Below, piece by piece: positions 1 to 6,139 of a DNA stretch of 11,639 nt. How positions within the stretch are numbered: position 1 is the stretch's first letter; each line of letters opens with the position of its first letter. The DNA is taken from the NCBI GenBank assembly GCA_902475455.1, contig CABRZO010000063.1, forward strand, positions 1-11,639, written 5' to 3'. The stretch comes from an uncultured Eubacteriales bacterium. Lineage in GTDB: Bacteria > Bacillota > Clostridia > Oscillospirales > Oscillospiraceae. Below the pieces are notes generated by a model. The model was not told where the DNA came from. It saw only the letters and a program-made list of their open reading frames with translations, and ran no database searches. Both the position numbers and the translations under genes were made by a program.

Positions 1-1
1 C

Positions 2-535
2 AAGGTGGGCTGGCTCACCCTCTTCGCCGGCATGGCCGGCGGCGCCGACATCATCCTGCTGCCCGAAATTCCCTACGATGTGGACAAGGTCATCGAGGCC
101 ATCGACAAGCGGGACAAGGCGGGCAAGCGCTTCACCATCCTGGCGGTGGCGGAGGGGGCCATCTCCAAGGAGGACGCCGCCCTGAGCAAGAAGGAGTACA
201 AGGCCAAGCAGAAGAAAAACGCCTATCCCTCCATCTCCTACGAGCTGGCGGATCAGATCTTCCAGAAGACCGGCAAGGAGATCCGGATCACCGTCCCCGG
301 CCACACCCAGCGGGGCGGCTCTCCCTGCCCCTACGACCGGGTGCTGTCCACCCGGCTGGGGGCCGCCGCCGCCAACCTGATCCTCAACAAGCAGTACGGC
401 AACATGGTGGGCCTGGTCAACGGCGAGATCGTGCCGGTGCCCCTGGAGGAAGTGGCCGGCAAGCTCAAGACCGTTCAGCCCGACAGCTCCATCATCAAGG
501 AAGCCAAGAGCATCGGCATCAGCTTCGGCGACTGA
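2..535 (+). CDS. pfkA: 6-phosphofructokinase, C-terminal half (5' end outside window)
   Basis: Phosphorylates fructose 6-phosphate to fructose 1,6-bisphosphate in glycolysis, in the cytoplasm. The reading frame is open to the left edge, so the N-terminal half is missing; the visible part begins KVGWLTLFAGMAGGAD, matching the family block that normally follows EVMGR. The diagnostic C-terminal motif PGHTQRGGSPCPYDRVL (substrate-binding His/Arg/Arg region) is present at about visible residues 99-115, and the protein ends normally with TGA at 533-535. The residue that separates ATP- from pyrophosphate-dependent enzymes (in the GGDG/GGDD motif) lies outside the window, so the phosphate donor cannot be decided here. 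It is on the opposite strand to the sugar operon and is separated from it by a terminator and a small gene, so it is probably an unrelated housekeeping gene. Confidence 0.93.
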   Translation, partial: KVGWLTLFAGMAGGADIILLPEIPYDVDKVIEAIDKRDKAGKRFTILAVAEGAISKEDAALSKKEYKAKQKKNAYPSISYELADQIFQKTGKEIRITVPGHTQRGGSPCPYDRVLSTRLGAAAANLILNKQYGNMVGLVNGEIVPVPLEEVAGKLKTVQPDSSIIKEAKSIGISFGD

Positions 536-566
536 GGATTTTACCTCCCCCTGAAAAACAGCAAAC

Positions 567-602
567 CGCCCCGGGACAACCCCAAAAGGTTGTCCCGGGG
601 CG
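567..602. terminator. Bidirectional intrinsic terminator between pfk and the small membrane gene
   Basis: A perfect 15-bp inverted repeat (567-581 with 588-602, sequence CGCCCCGGGACAACC) encloses a 6-nt loop CCAAAA. On the plus strand it is followed by ATTTTGGCTTT, 32 bases after the pfk stop. On the minus strand it is followed by a T-rich stretch (complement of AAAAACAGCAAA at 554-565), 24 bases after the stop of the gene at 626-883. It can serve both convergent genes. Confidence 0.88.
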
Positions 603-625
603 ATTTTGGCTTTCCGGGCCCGCTG

Positions 626-883
626 TCACGCCTGCTGGTCCGGATTTTCTTCCTGTTCCTCTTGTCCGGCGGCCCGATCCCGTCTCCACTCCCGGTAGAT
701 CAGCACCGCCAGCACGATTTCCGCCACCGCCAGCAGCCCTGTCGCCAGGCAGAACACCGGCAGGGACACCGGGGCCGTTCCCGCCCGGAAATCCCGGACC
801 ATGCCCACCAGCAGATAAGCCACATAGCCCAGGGCAATTACCTGCAACACCAGACGGTTGCGGGGTTTTCTCTGTTGTTTCAT
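626..883 (-). CDS. Small hypothetical two-helix membrane protein (85 aa)
   Basis: I do not recognise a family. The protein starts MKQQRKPRNR (positive, so inside), then has a hydrophobic segment at about residues 11-28 (LVLQVIALGYVAYLLVGM), a short polar turn (VRDFRAGTAPV), a second hydrophobic segment at about 41-63, and a charged tail rich in E, Q, R and D from about residue 64. Positive-inside charges at both ends predict a helical hairpin with both termini in the cytoplasm. The start is well supported: a long Shine-Dalgarno site, GGAGGAAGGAG (891-901), lies 7 nt before ATG. It is monocistronic and convergent with pfk, sharing its terminator. No enzyme motif is visible. The overlapping 122-aa frame at 519-887 is low-complexity Gly/Pro and is discarded. 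Confidence 0.7.
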   Translation of the reverse strand: MKQQRKPRNRLVLQVIALGYVAYLLVGMVRDFRAGTAPVSLPVFCLATGLLAVAEIVLAVLIYREWRRDRAAGQEEQEENPDQQA

Positions 884-1080
884 CCAACGTCTCCTTCCTC
901 CGGATCCCGGCTCCTCAGGGCAGCCCCGGGGGCCGAACCATGGAATCTCGGACTGAAAAACCAGCCCCGATTCATTTGATTATAATCATAAACGGATTTG
1001 TCCGGTTTCACAAGCATTTTGTTTCTTTAAAGCCGTCCAAGTATAGAAAAGCCAACCGGTTTCCCCTCCGCCGCCAAAGC
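884..1080 (-). promoter_or_regulatory. Non-coding gap with possible promoter for the small membrane gene
   Basis: No convincing gene lies here. The stretch 970-1050 is AT-richer than its surroundings. On the minus strand a TATAAT (979-984, inside the palindrome GATTATAATC at 978-987) sits about 95 nt before the small gene's start, but the hexamer 17 bp upstream (AACCGG) is a poor -35. The imperfect inverted repeat CGGATTTGTCCG (993-1004) could be a binding site or chance. Weak evidence only. Confidence 0.25.
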
Positions 1081-1126
1081 CAGAGCGCCCCGGACAGCCC
1101 CCTCAAGGGCCGCCCGGGGCGCTCTG
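1081..1126 (-). terminator. Stem-loop terminating the sugar operon
   Basis: A perfect 13-bp inverted repeat (CAGAGCGCCCCGG at 1081-1093 with 1114-1126) has a further short inner stem (1097-1100 with 1107-1110) and a small loop. It starts 40 nt after the rbsD stop codon on the minus strand. The tail after the stem on that strand is only GCTTTGGC, so the U-tract is weak. Termination is inferred from the strong stem and its position at the operon end. Confidence 0.65.
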
Positions 1127-1165
1127 TTATGCTACTTGCTCTGTTGTCTTTATTGGTCTCCCGCC

Positions 1166-1573
1166 TCAGCCCTCGCTGAAGAAGGAGCAGCCCGCCTGAA
1201 GGATCACATTGGGATAGGGGGTGATCTCCCCGGTGCGGACGGCGAATTTCACCTGGGCGGAGCGCTGTTTCAGCTCCACATGGGGGATCTTCTCGCAGGG
1301 CAGTCCCGCCAGTTTGTCCCCCAGGTAGGCCATGAGCTCCGGGTTATACTGGTCGATCTCCTCCGCCAGCACATAGCCCTCCACGCAGGTCTCCTCCAGG
1401 ATGGCGTCCATTACCTGCCGGAAGGTGGGGATGCCCCCCACCAGCACCAGGTCCACGATGGGCACTCCCTTGGGGATGGGCATACCGGCGTCGGCCACCA
1501 TAAAGGTGTCCTTGTGGCCCAGGGCGGCGATATAGCCCGCCAGCTGGGCGTTCATGATTCCACGTTTTTTCAT
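1166..1573 (-). CDS. rbsD: D-ribose pyranase family protein (RbsD)
   Basis: RbsD-family enzymes interconvert ring forms of the imported sugar (pyranose to furanose for ribose) in the cytoplasm; the FucU relatives interconvert anomers. The protein has 135 aa, close to the usual 131-139. It begins with the family signature MKKRGIMNAQLAGYIAALGH and ends RTGEITPYPNVILQAG. The catalytic and ligand residues known from the Bacillus and E. coli enzymes are at the expected positions: His20, Asp28, His98, Tyr120 and Asn122. It is the last gene of the operon. Its ATG lies one base after the rbsC stop (TGA-T-ATG), implying translational coupling, since only a weak GAGG lies upstream within rbsC. Actual substrate is unknown; because the rest of the operon lacks a PfkB-type ribokinase, ribose itself is not assured. 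Confidence 0.93.
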   Translation of the reverse strand: MKKRGIMNAQLAGYIAALGHKDTFMVADAGMPIPKGVPIVDLVLVGGIPTFRQVMDAILEETCVEGYVLAEEIDQYNPELMAYLGDKLAGLPCEKIPHVELKQRSAQVKFAVRTGEITPYPNVILQAGCSFFSEG

Positions 1574-1574
1574 A

Positions 1575-2615
1575 TCACTTGGCCTCGTTCTTGACCCGCA
1601 GAGCCATCTTGGCCTGGAGGTTGCGCTGATACTGGTCGATGACCACCGCCAGAATGATGACGCCGCCCTTGATGACCTTCTGCCAGAACTCGGAGACGCC
1701 GCACATGGTCATGCCGTCGTTGAGCACGCCGATGACGAAGGCGCCCACGAAGGTGCCGCCGATGCTGCCGATGCCGCCGGCCATGGAGGTGCCGCCCAGA
1801 ACGGAGGCCGCAATGGCGTTCATCTCCCAGCCGTCGCCGGAGGCGGGATGGGCCGCCGCCAGCTGGGCGGTGTTGATCATGCCCACCAGGGCGGCGCAGG
1901 CGCCGGAGAGCATGTAGACGTAGATCTTCACCCGGTCGGGCTTGACGCCGGACATCCGGGCCGCCCGCTCGTTGCCGCCCACGGCGTAGATGTGCCAGCC
2001 GAAGGTGGTCTTGCGGAGCACGATGGCGGTGATGACGCTGAGGACGATGAGCAGGATGGCGCCCACCGGGATGCCCAGCACTGAGGAGCCGATGAGCTTA
2101 AAGCCGGTGTTGCCCAGGCCCTCATAGCCGGCGATGTTGGAGAAGGTATTGCCGCCGGAGCGGATGTTGGCGAAGCCCCGGCAGATGTACATGGTGCCCA
2201 GGGTGGCGATGAAGGGGGCCACGTTGAGCTTGGTGATGATGGCGCCGTTGGCCCAGCCGATGGCGCAGCCCAGCACCAGCACGAAGAACACGATCATGGG
2301 CACGCTGAAATAGAGGGTATAGCCGCCGATGGTGATGCCCTCCTGGATCAGGCCGCCGGCGATCATGCCGGCCAGACCCACCACGCTGCCCACCGACAGG
2401 TCGATGCCGCCGGTGATGATGACGTAGGTCATACCGATGGCCAGGATGCCGTACAGGGCCACATGCTTGGCCATCATCATCAGGGTGTCCACTGCCAGGA
2501 AGTTTTTGTTGAGGACCGCGAACAGAATGACCAGGATGATCAGCACGATGAAGGTACGGCCCTTCAAAAGCGTCATGATCAGGTCATTTTTATCGAATTG
2601 CTTCTTCTTTGTCAT
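1575..2615 (-). CDS. rbsC: Sugar ABC transporter permease, RbsC family
   Basis: Membrane channel subunit of a ribose-type ABC importer, probably acting as a homodimer with the ATPase encoded just upstream. It has 346 aa (E. coli RbsC has 321) with a charged N-terminus MTKKKQFDKND, then about eight to ten hydrophobic segments; the first is around residues 20-40 (FIVLIILVILFAVL). Family hallmarks are GGIDLSVGSVVGLAGM near residues 69-84 and the cytoplasmic coupling region AASVLGGTSMAGGIGSIGGT in the last third, followed by GVSEFWQKVIKGGVIILAV. Its Shine-Dalgarno site AAGGAG (2625-2630) lies 9 nt before ATG and abuts the rbsA stop codon, so the two genes are tightly linked. Substrate cannot be read from the permease. 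Confidence 0.95.
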   Translation of the reverse strand: MTKKKQFDKNDLIMTLLKGRTFIVLIILVILFAVLNKNFLAVDTLMMMAKHVALYGILAIGMTYVIITGGIDLSVGSVVGLAGMIAGGLIQEGITIGGYTLYFSVPMIVFFVLVLGCAIGWANGAIITKLNVAPFIATLGTMYICRGFANIRSGGNTFSNIAGYEGLGNTGFKLIGSSVLGIPVGAILLIVLSVITAIVLRKTTFGWHIYAVGGNERAARMSGVKPDRVKIYVYMLSGACAALVGMINTAQLAAAHPASGDGWEMNAIAASVLGGTSMAGGIGSIGGTFVGAFVIGVLNDGMTMCGVSEFWQKVIKGGVIILAVVIDQYQRNLQAKMALRVKNEAK

Positions 2616-2630
2616 CTCATGATTCTCCTT

Positions 2631-4190
2631 TTACTCTTGGGCCTGGGCCGCTTCATCGGCGGCCTGATGGTGGCCGGCATAGGAGGCCAGCACCAGATCA
2701 TCCTCCGTCAGCTCGTCGCTGCCGATGAACTCCGCCGTCTTCACTCCGTTGGAAAGCACCATAATCCGGTCAGCGATGTTCATGATCTCCTTCAGCTCCG
2801 AGGACACCACCAGGATGGTGAGGCCCTGGTCGGCGTACTCGTGGATGATGTCGAACACCTCAGTCTTGGCGCCGATGTCGATGCCCCGGGAGGGCTCATC
2901 CATCAGCAGGATCTGGGGATCCGTGAGCAGGCCCTTGCCGATGACCACCTTCTGCTGGTTGCCGCCGGAGAGGGACAGGATGGGCAGGGCTTTGTCCGCC
3001 ACCTTGATGTGGATATTCTGAATCATCCGGTCCACGTCGGCGTCCTCCGCCTTCTTGCTCAGCAGCAGACCCCGGACGTATTTCCGCAGGTTGGACAGGG
3101 AGGTATTCTTTTCAATGTCCATGGTCTGAACCAGACCGGTGCCCTGCCGGTCCTCGGGGACGATGGCCATGCCCCGGCGGATCTGCTGGGCGGTGTTTTT
3201 GATGGCCACCTTCTCGCCGTTCAGGTACACGTCGCCGGTGTGCTCCGGCCGCAGACCCATCAGACACTCCATCAGCTCGCTACGGCCGGCGCCCAGCAGG
3301 CCGTAGATGCCGAAGATCTCGCCCTTCTTCACCTCAAAGGACACGTCGTCCAGCAGCCAGCCGCCGCCCTTCTTGGGCAGCCGCAGGTGATCCACCTTCA
3401 GGGCCACCGGCTGCTGTTCCAGATCCAGCTTCCTGGGGGTGCGGGTGTAGGTCTTGTTCTCCCCCACCATGTTGGTGACAATCCAGCTGAGCTGGATGTC
3501 CTTCACGTCGGCCTCATCCACATATTTGCCGTCCCGGAGGATGGTGACGTGGTCGCCGATCTCCATGATCTCCTCCAGCCGGTGGGAGATGTAGACAATG
3601 GAGATGCCGTTGGCGGTGAGCTCCCGCATGATGGTGAACAGCACCTTCACCTCCTGGTTGGACAGGGACGAGGTGGGCTCATCCATGATGAGGATTTTCA
3701 GATCGTCCTCCACCAGATTCCGGGCGATCTCCACCATCTGCTGCTGGCCCACCCGCAGGTCTCCCACCTGGGTGTTGGGGTCCATCTCGTGCTGGAGCCG
3801 CTGGAGCACCTTCTGGGTGCCGGCGGTGTGGGCGCCGTTGTCCACGAAAATACCCTTTTTCTTCTCGTGGTTCATGTAAATATTCTGGGCAATGGTCAGA
3901 TTGGGGAACAGGCTCAGCTCCTGATGGATGATGCCGATGCCCTTGGCCCGGGCGGCGGAGGTGTCCCGGAAGGAGACCTCCTGGCCCTCCAGATACATCT
4001 TGCCCCCGGAGGGCTGCTCGATGCCGGCGATGATCTTCATCAGGGTGGATTTGCCCGCCCCGTTCTCGCCGATCAGCACGTTGACCTTGCCCCGGTACAC
4101 ATCAAAGGACACCTGATCCAGGGCCTTGGTGCCGGGATAGATCTTATCCATGGCCTCGCAATGCAGGACCACATTGGGATCATCAAACAT
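2631..4190 (-). CDS. rbsA: Sugar ABC transporter ATPase, RbsA type with two ATPase domains
   Basis: Energises sugar uptake through the RbsC-type permease. The 519-aa length is normal for RbsA/MglA/XylG ATPases with two fused domains. Domain 1 has a full Walker A (GENGAGKST, 41-49), Q-loop HQE (89-91), signature LRVGQQQ (145-151), Walker B LIMDEP (167-172) and switch His203. Domain 2 has the degenerate Walker A typical of RbsA (GLLGAGRSE, 297-305, Lys replaced by Arg), a full signature LSGGNQQ (407-413), Walker B ending DEP (431-433), and Ser in place of the switch His (VVSSEL, 461-466). So, as in the family, one site is expected to be catalytically weak. The start ATG at 4190 has AAGGAGGG (4197-4204) upstream, which overlaps the stop codon of the preceding lipoprotein gene. 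Confidence 0.96.
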   Translation of the reverse strand: MFDDPNVVLHCEAMDKIYPGTKALDQVSFDVYRGKVNVLIGENGAGKSTLMKIIAGIEQPSGGKMYLEGQEVSFRDTSAARAKGIGIIHQELSLFPNLTIAQNIYMNHEKKKGIFVDNGAHTAGTQKVLQRLQHEMDPNTQVGDLRVGQQQMVEIARNLVEDDLKILIMDEPTSSLSNQEVKVLFTIMRELTANGISIVYISHRLEEIMEIGDHVTILRDGKYVDEADVKDIQLSWIVTNMVGENKTYTRTPRKLDLEQQPVALKVDHLRLPKKGGGWLLDDVSFEVKKGEIFGIYGLLGAGRSELMECLMGLRPEHTGDVYLNGEKVAIKNTAQQIRRGMAIVPEDRQGTGLVQTMDIEKNTSLSNLRKYVRGLLLSKKAEDADVDRMIQNIHIKVADKALPILSLSGGNQQKVVIGKGLLTDPQILLMDEPSRGIDIGAKTEVFDIIHEYADQGLTILVVSSELKEIMNIADRIMVLSNGVKTAEFIGSDELTEDDLVLASYAGHHQAADEAAQAQE

Positions 4191-4202
4191 GATGCGCCCT
4201 CC

Positions 4203-4793
4203 TTACTGCACCGTCAGGGAGACCGGAGTCACCACGATCTCGCCGGAGGCGGCAGAGAAGCAACCCACCACTTCCACGGTGGCTCCCACCAGGGAATTCA
4301 GGTCTCCCAAAGGCTCCACCACATTGGTCATCACCTCGTCGTTGAGGGTCTTGGCATAGGCGGACCACTCGGTCTGATTGGTAAAGTCCTCATAGCCCTT
4401 CAGGGTCTGGCAGTCCCGGACGGTGGTACCGCTGAAAACGCTGCCCACCTGAACGTGGACCTCTTCGCTGACGCCCTCCACACTCACCAGCAGATAGCCC
4501 TTGGGGGAGTCGGTGTTATACTCCTCCACGGCGCCGGTGAAACTGACGCCGTAGGTGGTGCCGCTGGTGGTGCCGGCGCTCATCAGCTCCGCCAGATCCT
4601 GAGCCTGGCCCACCACGCTCTCCTGGACGGCGGCCCAGTCCCCGGCAGCCTCGGCCCCGGCGTCGAATTCCACTACACCGGTGTAGTCGCCCTCGGTGCC
4701 CTTGGGGATGACTTTGACGATGCCGCAGCCCGTCAGGCAACCTGCCAGCAACAGCAGGACCAGCGCCGCGGCGATGGGTCTGAACTTTTTCAT
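4203..4793 (-). CDS. DUF2291 family lipoprotein of sugar ABC operons
   Basis: Predicted lipoprotein of 196 aa, resembling the DUF2291 family (a family often found beside RbsABC-like transporters, function unproven). It has a signal peptide with two possible lipobox cysteines, LLAGC (Cys19) and LTGC (Cys23). Cys23 fits the family pattern GC-x-IVK best (here GCGIVKVIPKG). The conserved core is YNTDSPKGYLLVSVEG, followed by VHVQVGSVFSGTTVRD and YEDFTNQTEWSAYAKTLNDE, with a beta-rich end. It lies between the binding protein (199 bp upstream) and the ATPase (12 bp downstream), so it is probably part of the importer and surface-anchored. Shine-Dalgarno AAGGAGAGG ends 5 nt before ATG. Family assignment is from remembered motif similarity and should be confirmed by a Pfam search. 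Confidence 0.8.
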   Translation of the reverse strand: MKKFRPIAAALVLLLLAGCLTGCGIVKVIPKGTEGDYTGVVEFDAGAEAAGDWAAVQESVVGQAQDLAELMSAGTTSGTTYGVSFTGAVEEYNTDSPKGYLLVSVEGVSEEVHVQVGSVFSGTTVRDCQTLKGYEDFTNQTEWSAYAKTLNDEVMTNVVEPLGDLNSLVGATVEVVGCFSAASGEIVVTPVSLTVQ

Positions 4794-4821
4794 ACTATCC
4801 TCTCCTTGGCTGTAATGTTTG

Positions 4822-4891
4822 TACTGCGGAGGCCTGTTCCCAACACGCCGGGGGATATGCTACCGGTATGTGGGGAACAGGTCCCCGCAGT
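4822..4891 (-). repeat. Long imperfect inverted repeat in the leader of the DUF2291 gene
   Basis: On the transcribed (minus) strand, CTGCGGGGACCTGTTCCC (4873-4890) pairs with GGGAACAGGCCTCCGCAG (4824-4841): 17 of 18 positions pair, with one G-U and one A-C mismatch. The 31-base interior contains CCGG and CAC/GTG matches that can extend the stem. It ends about 30 nt before the DUF2291 start, leaving the ribosome site free. No U-tract follows, so it is not a classical terminator. Its outermost CTG is shared with the neighbouring inverted repeat at 4888-4980. Confidence 0.7.
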
Positions 4892-4980
4892 TTGCTGTTT
4901 GTGCGTTTCTCCTGCCGGGCACCCTTGGGATGCCCGGCAGGAGTGGAGAATCTACGGATCAGCCCCCAAACAGCAAACTG
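4888..4980 (-). repeat. Nested inverted repeat after the binding-protein gene
   Basis: The outer arms CAGTTTGCTGTTTG (4888-4901) and their perfect complement (4967-4980) form a 14-bp stem. Inside lies a second perfect 13-bp stem CTCCTGCCGGGCA (4909-4921 with 4931-4943) with a 9-base loop. It begins 12 bases after the stop codon of the binding-protein gene. The transcript strand has no U-run after either stem, so its likeliest role is protecting the 3' end of the binding-protein mRNA or setting a processing or attenuation point inside the operon. This role is inferred. Confidence 0.72.
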
Positions 4981-4992
4981 TCAGAGGCCAAA

Positions 4993-6072
4993 TTACTCCT
5001 CGGTGTACACGAAGGCGGACAGATTGTCCACGTTGTCGGCGGTGATGGCCACGCAGGGAACCAGCTGCTTCTCGCCCACGCCGTCCAGGGTCTCGCCGTT
5101 GTTGTTGATGTAGTAGTCAGCCTGCTCCACCGCCATCTCGGCGATCAGGGCGCACTGCTGGAGGGCGGTGCCCACCATGTTGCCGCTTCTGATCAGGGCA
5201 GCGGCGTCGTCGGAGCCGTCCACGCCGATGATCTTGATGTCGGTACGGCCAGCGTCGGCGCAGGCAGCGGCGGCGCCGCAGGCCATGGTGTCGTTGCCGC
5301 AGATGATGCCGGTGATCTCAGGGTTGGACTGCAGGATGGCCTCGGTCTTCTCATAGGCCTCGGTCTGGTCCCAGTTGGCGGACTGCTGAGCCACCATCTC
5401 CAGGTCCTCATACTGGTCGATGACGGAGTGGAAGTTGTCGGAACGGACCTGGCAGTTGGTGTCGCTCTCCAGGCCCAGCAGCTCGGCATACTTGCCCTCG
5501 TAGTTCATCTCTTCCACCCAGACTTCCGCGATGGCGGCGGCGCCCTGGGCGTTGTCGGCCACGATCTGAGCCACGGCCAGGCCGGACTGGTTGATCTCAC
5601 GGTCGATCAGGAAGCAGGGGATGCCCGCATCATAAGCGGCCTGAACAGCCTCGATGGTGGCGTCGGCACCGGCGTTGTCCAGAATGATGAAGGCGGCCTT
5701 GTCGGCGATGGCGGCCTCAATGGCCTCCAGCTGCTTGGAGGCGTCGTCATCATGGGACACGGTCTTGACCTCATAGCCCAGCTCCTCGGCGGCGGCCTTG
5801 GCTACCTCGGCCTCAGTGGCGAAGAAGGCGTTGGAGGTGGCGGGGGTGATGACATAGACGATGTTGCTGCCGCCGCCGGGCAGGAACTTGGCCTCGGTCT
5901 CGGTGGGCTCGGCGCTGTCGGTGCCCTCAGCGGAGGCGTCGGCAGAGCTGGAGGGAGTGGAGGCGTCGGGCTCGGAAGTCGCGCCGCCCTCAGAGGTGGT
6001 CGCCTGGTTGCCGCAGGCCACCAGGGCCAGGGCCATGACCAGAGCAAGGATCATTGCCAGGATCTTTTTCAT
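4993..6072 (-). CDS. Ribose-type sugar-binding lipoprotein of the ABC importer (RbsB-like)
   Basis: Captures the sugar outside the membrane and delivers it to the RbsC/RbsA importer. It has 359 aa: signal peptide with lipobox LVAC (Cys20); a low-complexity linker rich in Ser, Thr, Ala, Glu and Pro (about 21-62); then a periplasmic-binding type 1 fold. Residues corresponding to ribose contacts of E. coli RbsB are all present: Asn81 with Phe83-Phe84 (NAFF), Asn133, Asp157-Arg158 (LIDRE), Arg210, Asn260-Asp261 (GNDTMACGA), Asp285 (VGVDG-like IGVDGSDD) and a Gln pair at 305-306. This supports a pentose-like ligand without fixing which one. A strong Shine-Dalgarno AAGGAGG (6081-6087) precedes ATG by 8 nt. 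The gene lies 67 bp after the kinase gene and is bounded on both sides by inverted repeats. Confidence 0.93.
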   Translation of the reverse strand: MKKILAMILALVMALALVACGNQATTSEGGATSEPDASTPSSSADASAEGTDSAEPTETEAKFLPGGGSNIVYVITPATSNAFFATEAEVAKAAAEELGYEVKTVSHDDDASKQLEAIEAAIADKAAFIILDNAGADATIEAVQAAYDAGIPCFLIDREINQSGLAVAQIVADNAQGAAAIAEVWVEEMNYEGKYAELLGLESDTNCQVRSDNFHSVIDQYEDLEMVAQQSANWDQTEAYEKTEAILQSNPEITGIICGNDTMACGAAAACADAGRTDIKIIGVDGSDDAAALIRSGNMVGTALQQCALIAEMAVEQADYYINNNGETLDGVGEKQLVPCVAITADNVDNLSAFVYTEE

Positions 6073-6097
6073 TTTGGTTTCCTCCTTATGTTTGTTT

Positions 6098-6128
6098 TAT
6101 AATACGGGCCCCTTTGACCCGTAATATA
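6098..6128 (-). repeat. Inverted repeat between the kinase and binding-protein genes
   Basis: TATAATACGGG (6098-6108) pairs with CCCGTAATATA (6118-6128) at 10 of 11 positions around a 9-base loop. It begins 11 bases after the kinase stop and ends 10 bases before the binding-protein Shine-Dalgarno. No U-tract follows on the minus strand. It may be a 5' stabilising hairpin, a processing site or a protein-binding palindrome. A weak internal promoter is conceivable (TATTAT at 6098-6103 on the minus strand) but no fitting -35 is seen. Confidence 0.55.
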
Positions 6129-6139
6129 CGGTTTTCCCT

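Noticed and set aside
5..535. Reading the phosphofructokinase as a complete gene starting at the GTG at position 5
   Set aside because: The frame is open to the edge and the visible protein matches only the C-terminal half of the family; the GTG encodes an internal Val.
1166..4190. Annotating the operon simply as a D-ribose operon
   Set aside because: The importer and RbsD fit ribose, but there is no PfkB ribokinase, and the catabolic genes (isomerase, FGGY kinase, split transketolase) point to an aldose handled through a ketose phosphate.
4872..4886. Local hairpin GGGGA/TCCCC
   Set aside because: It lies within the longer, better-paired inverted repeat at 4822-4891, which explains the sequence.
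2463..5045. Very long plus-strand frame of 860 codons
   Set aside because: It runs opposite to rbsC, rbsA, the DUF2291 gene and the binding-protein gene, which have clear family motifs. Its translation is rich in His, Gly, Leu and Asp with no domain, which is the expected shadow of GC-rich codons on the other strand.
4819..6102. Plus-strand frame of 427 codons
   Set aside because: Antisense to the binding-protein gene; the Gly/Val-rich low-complexity translation has no family motif.
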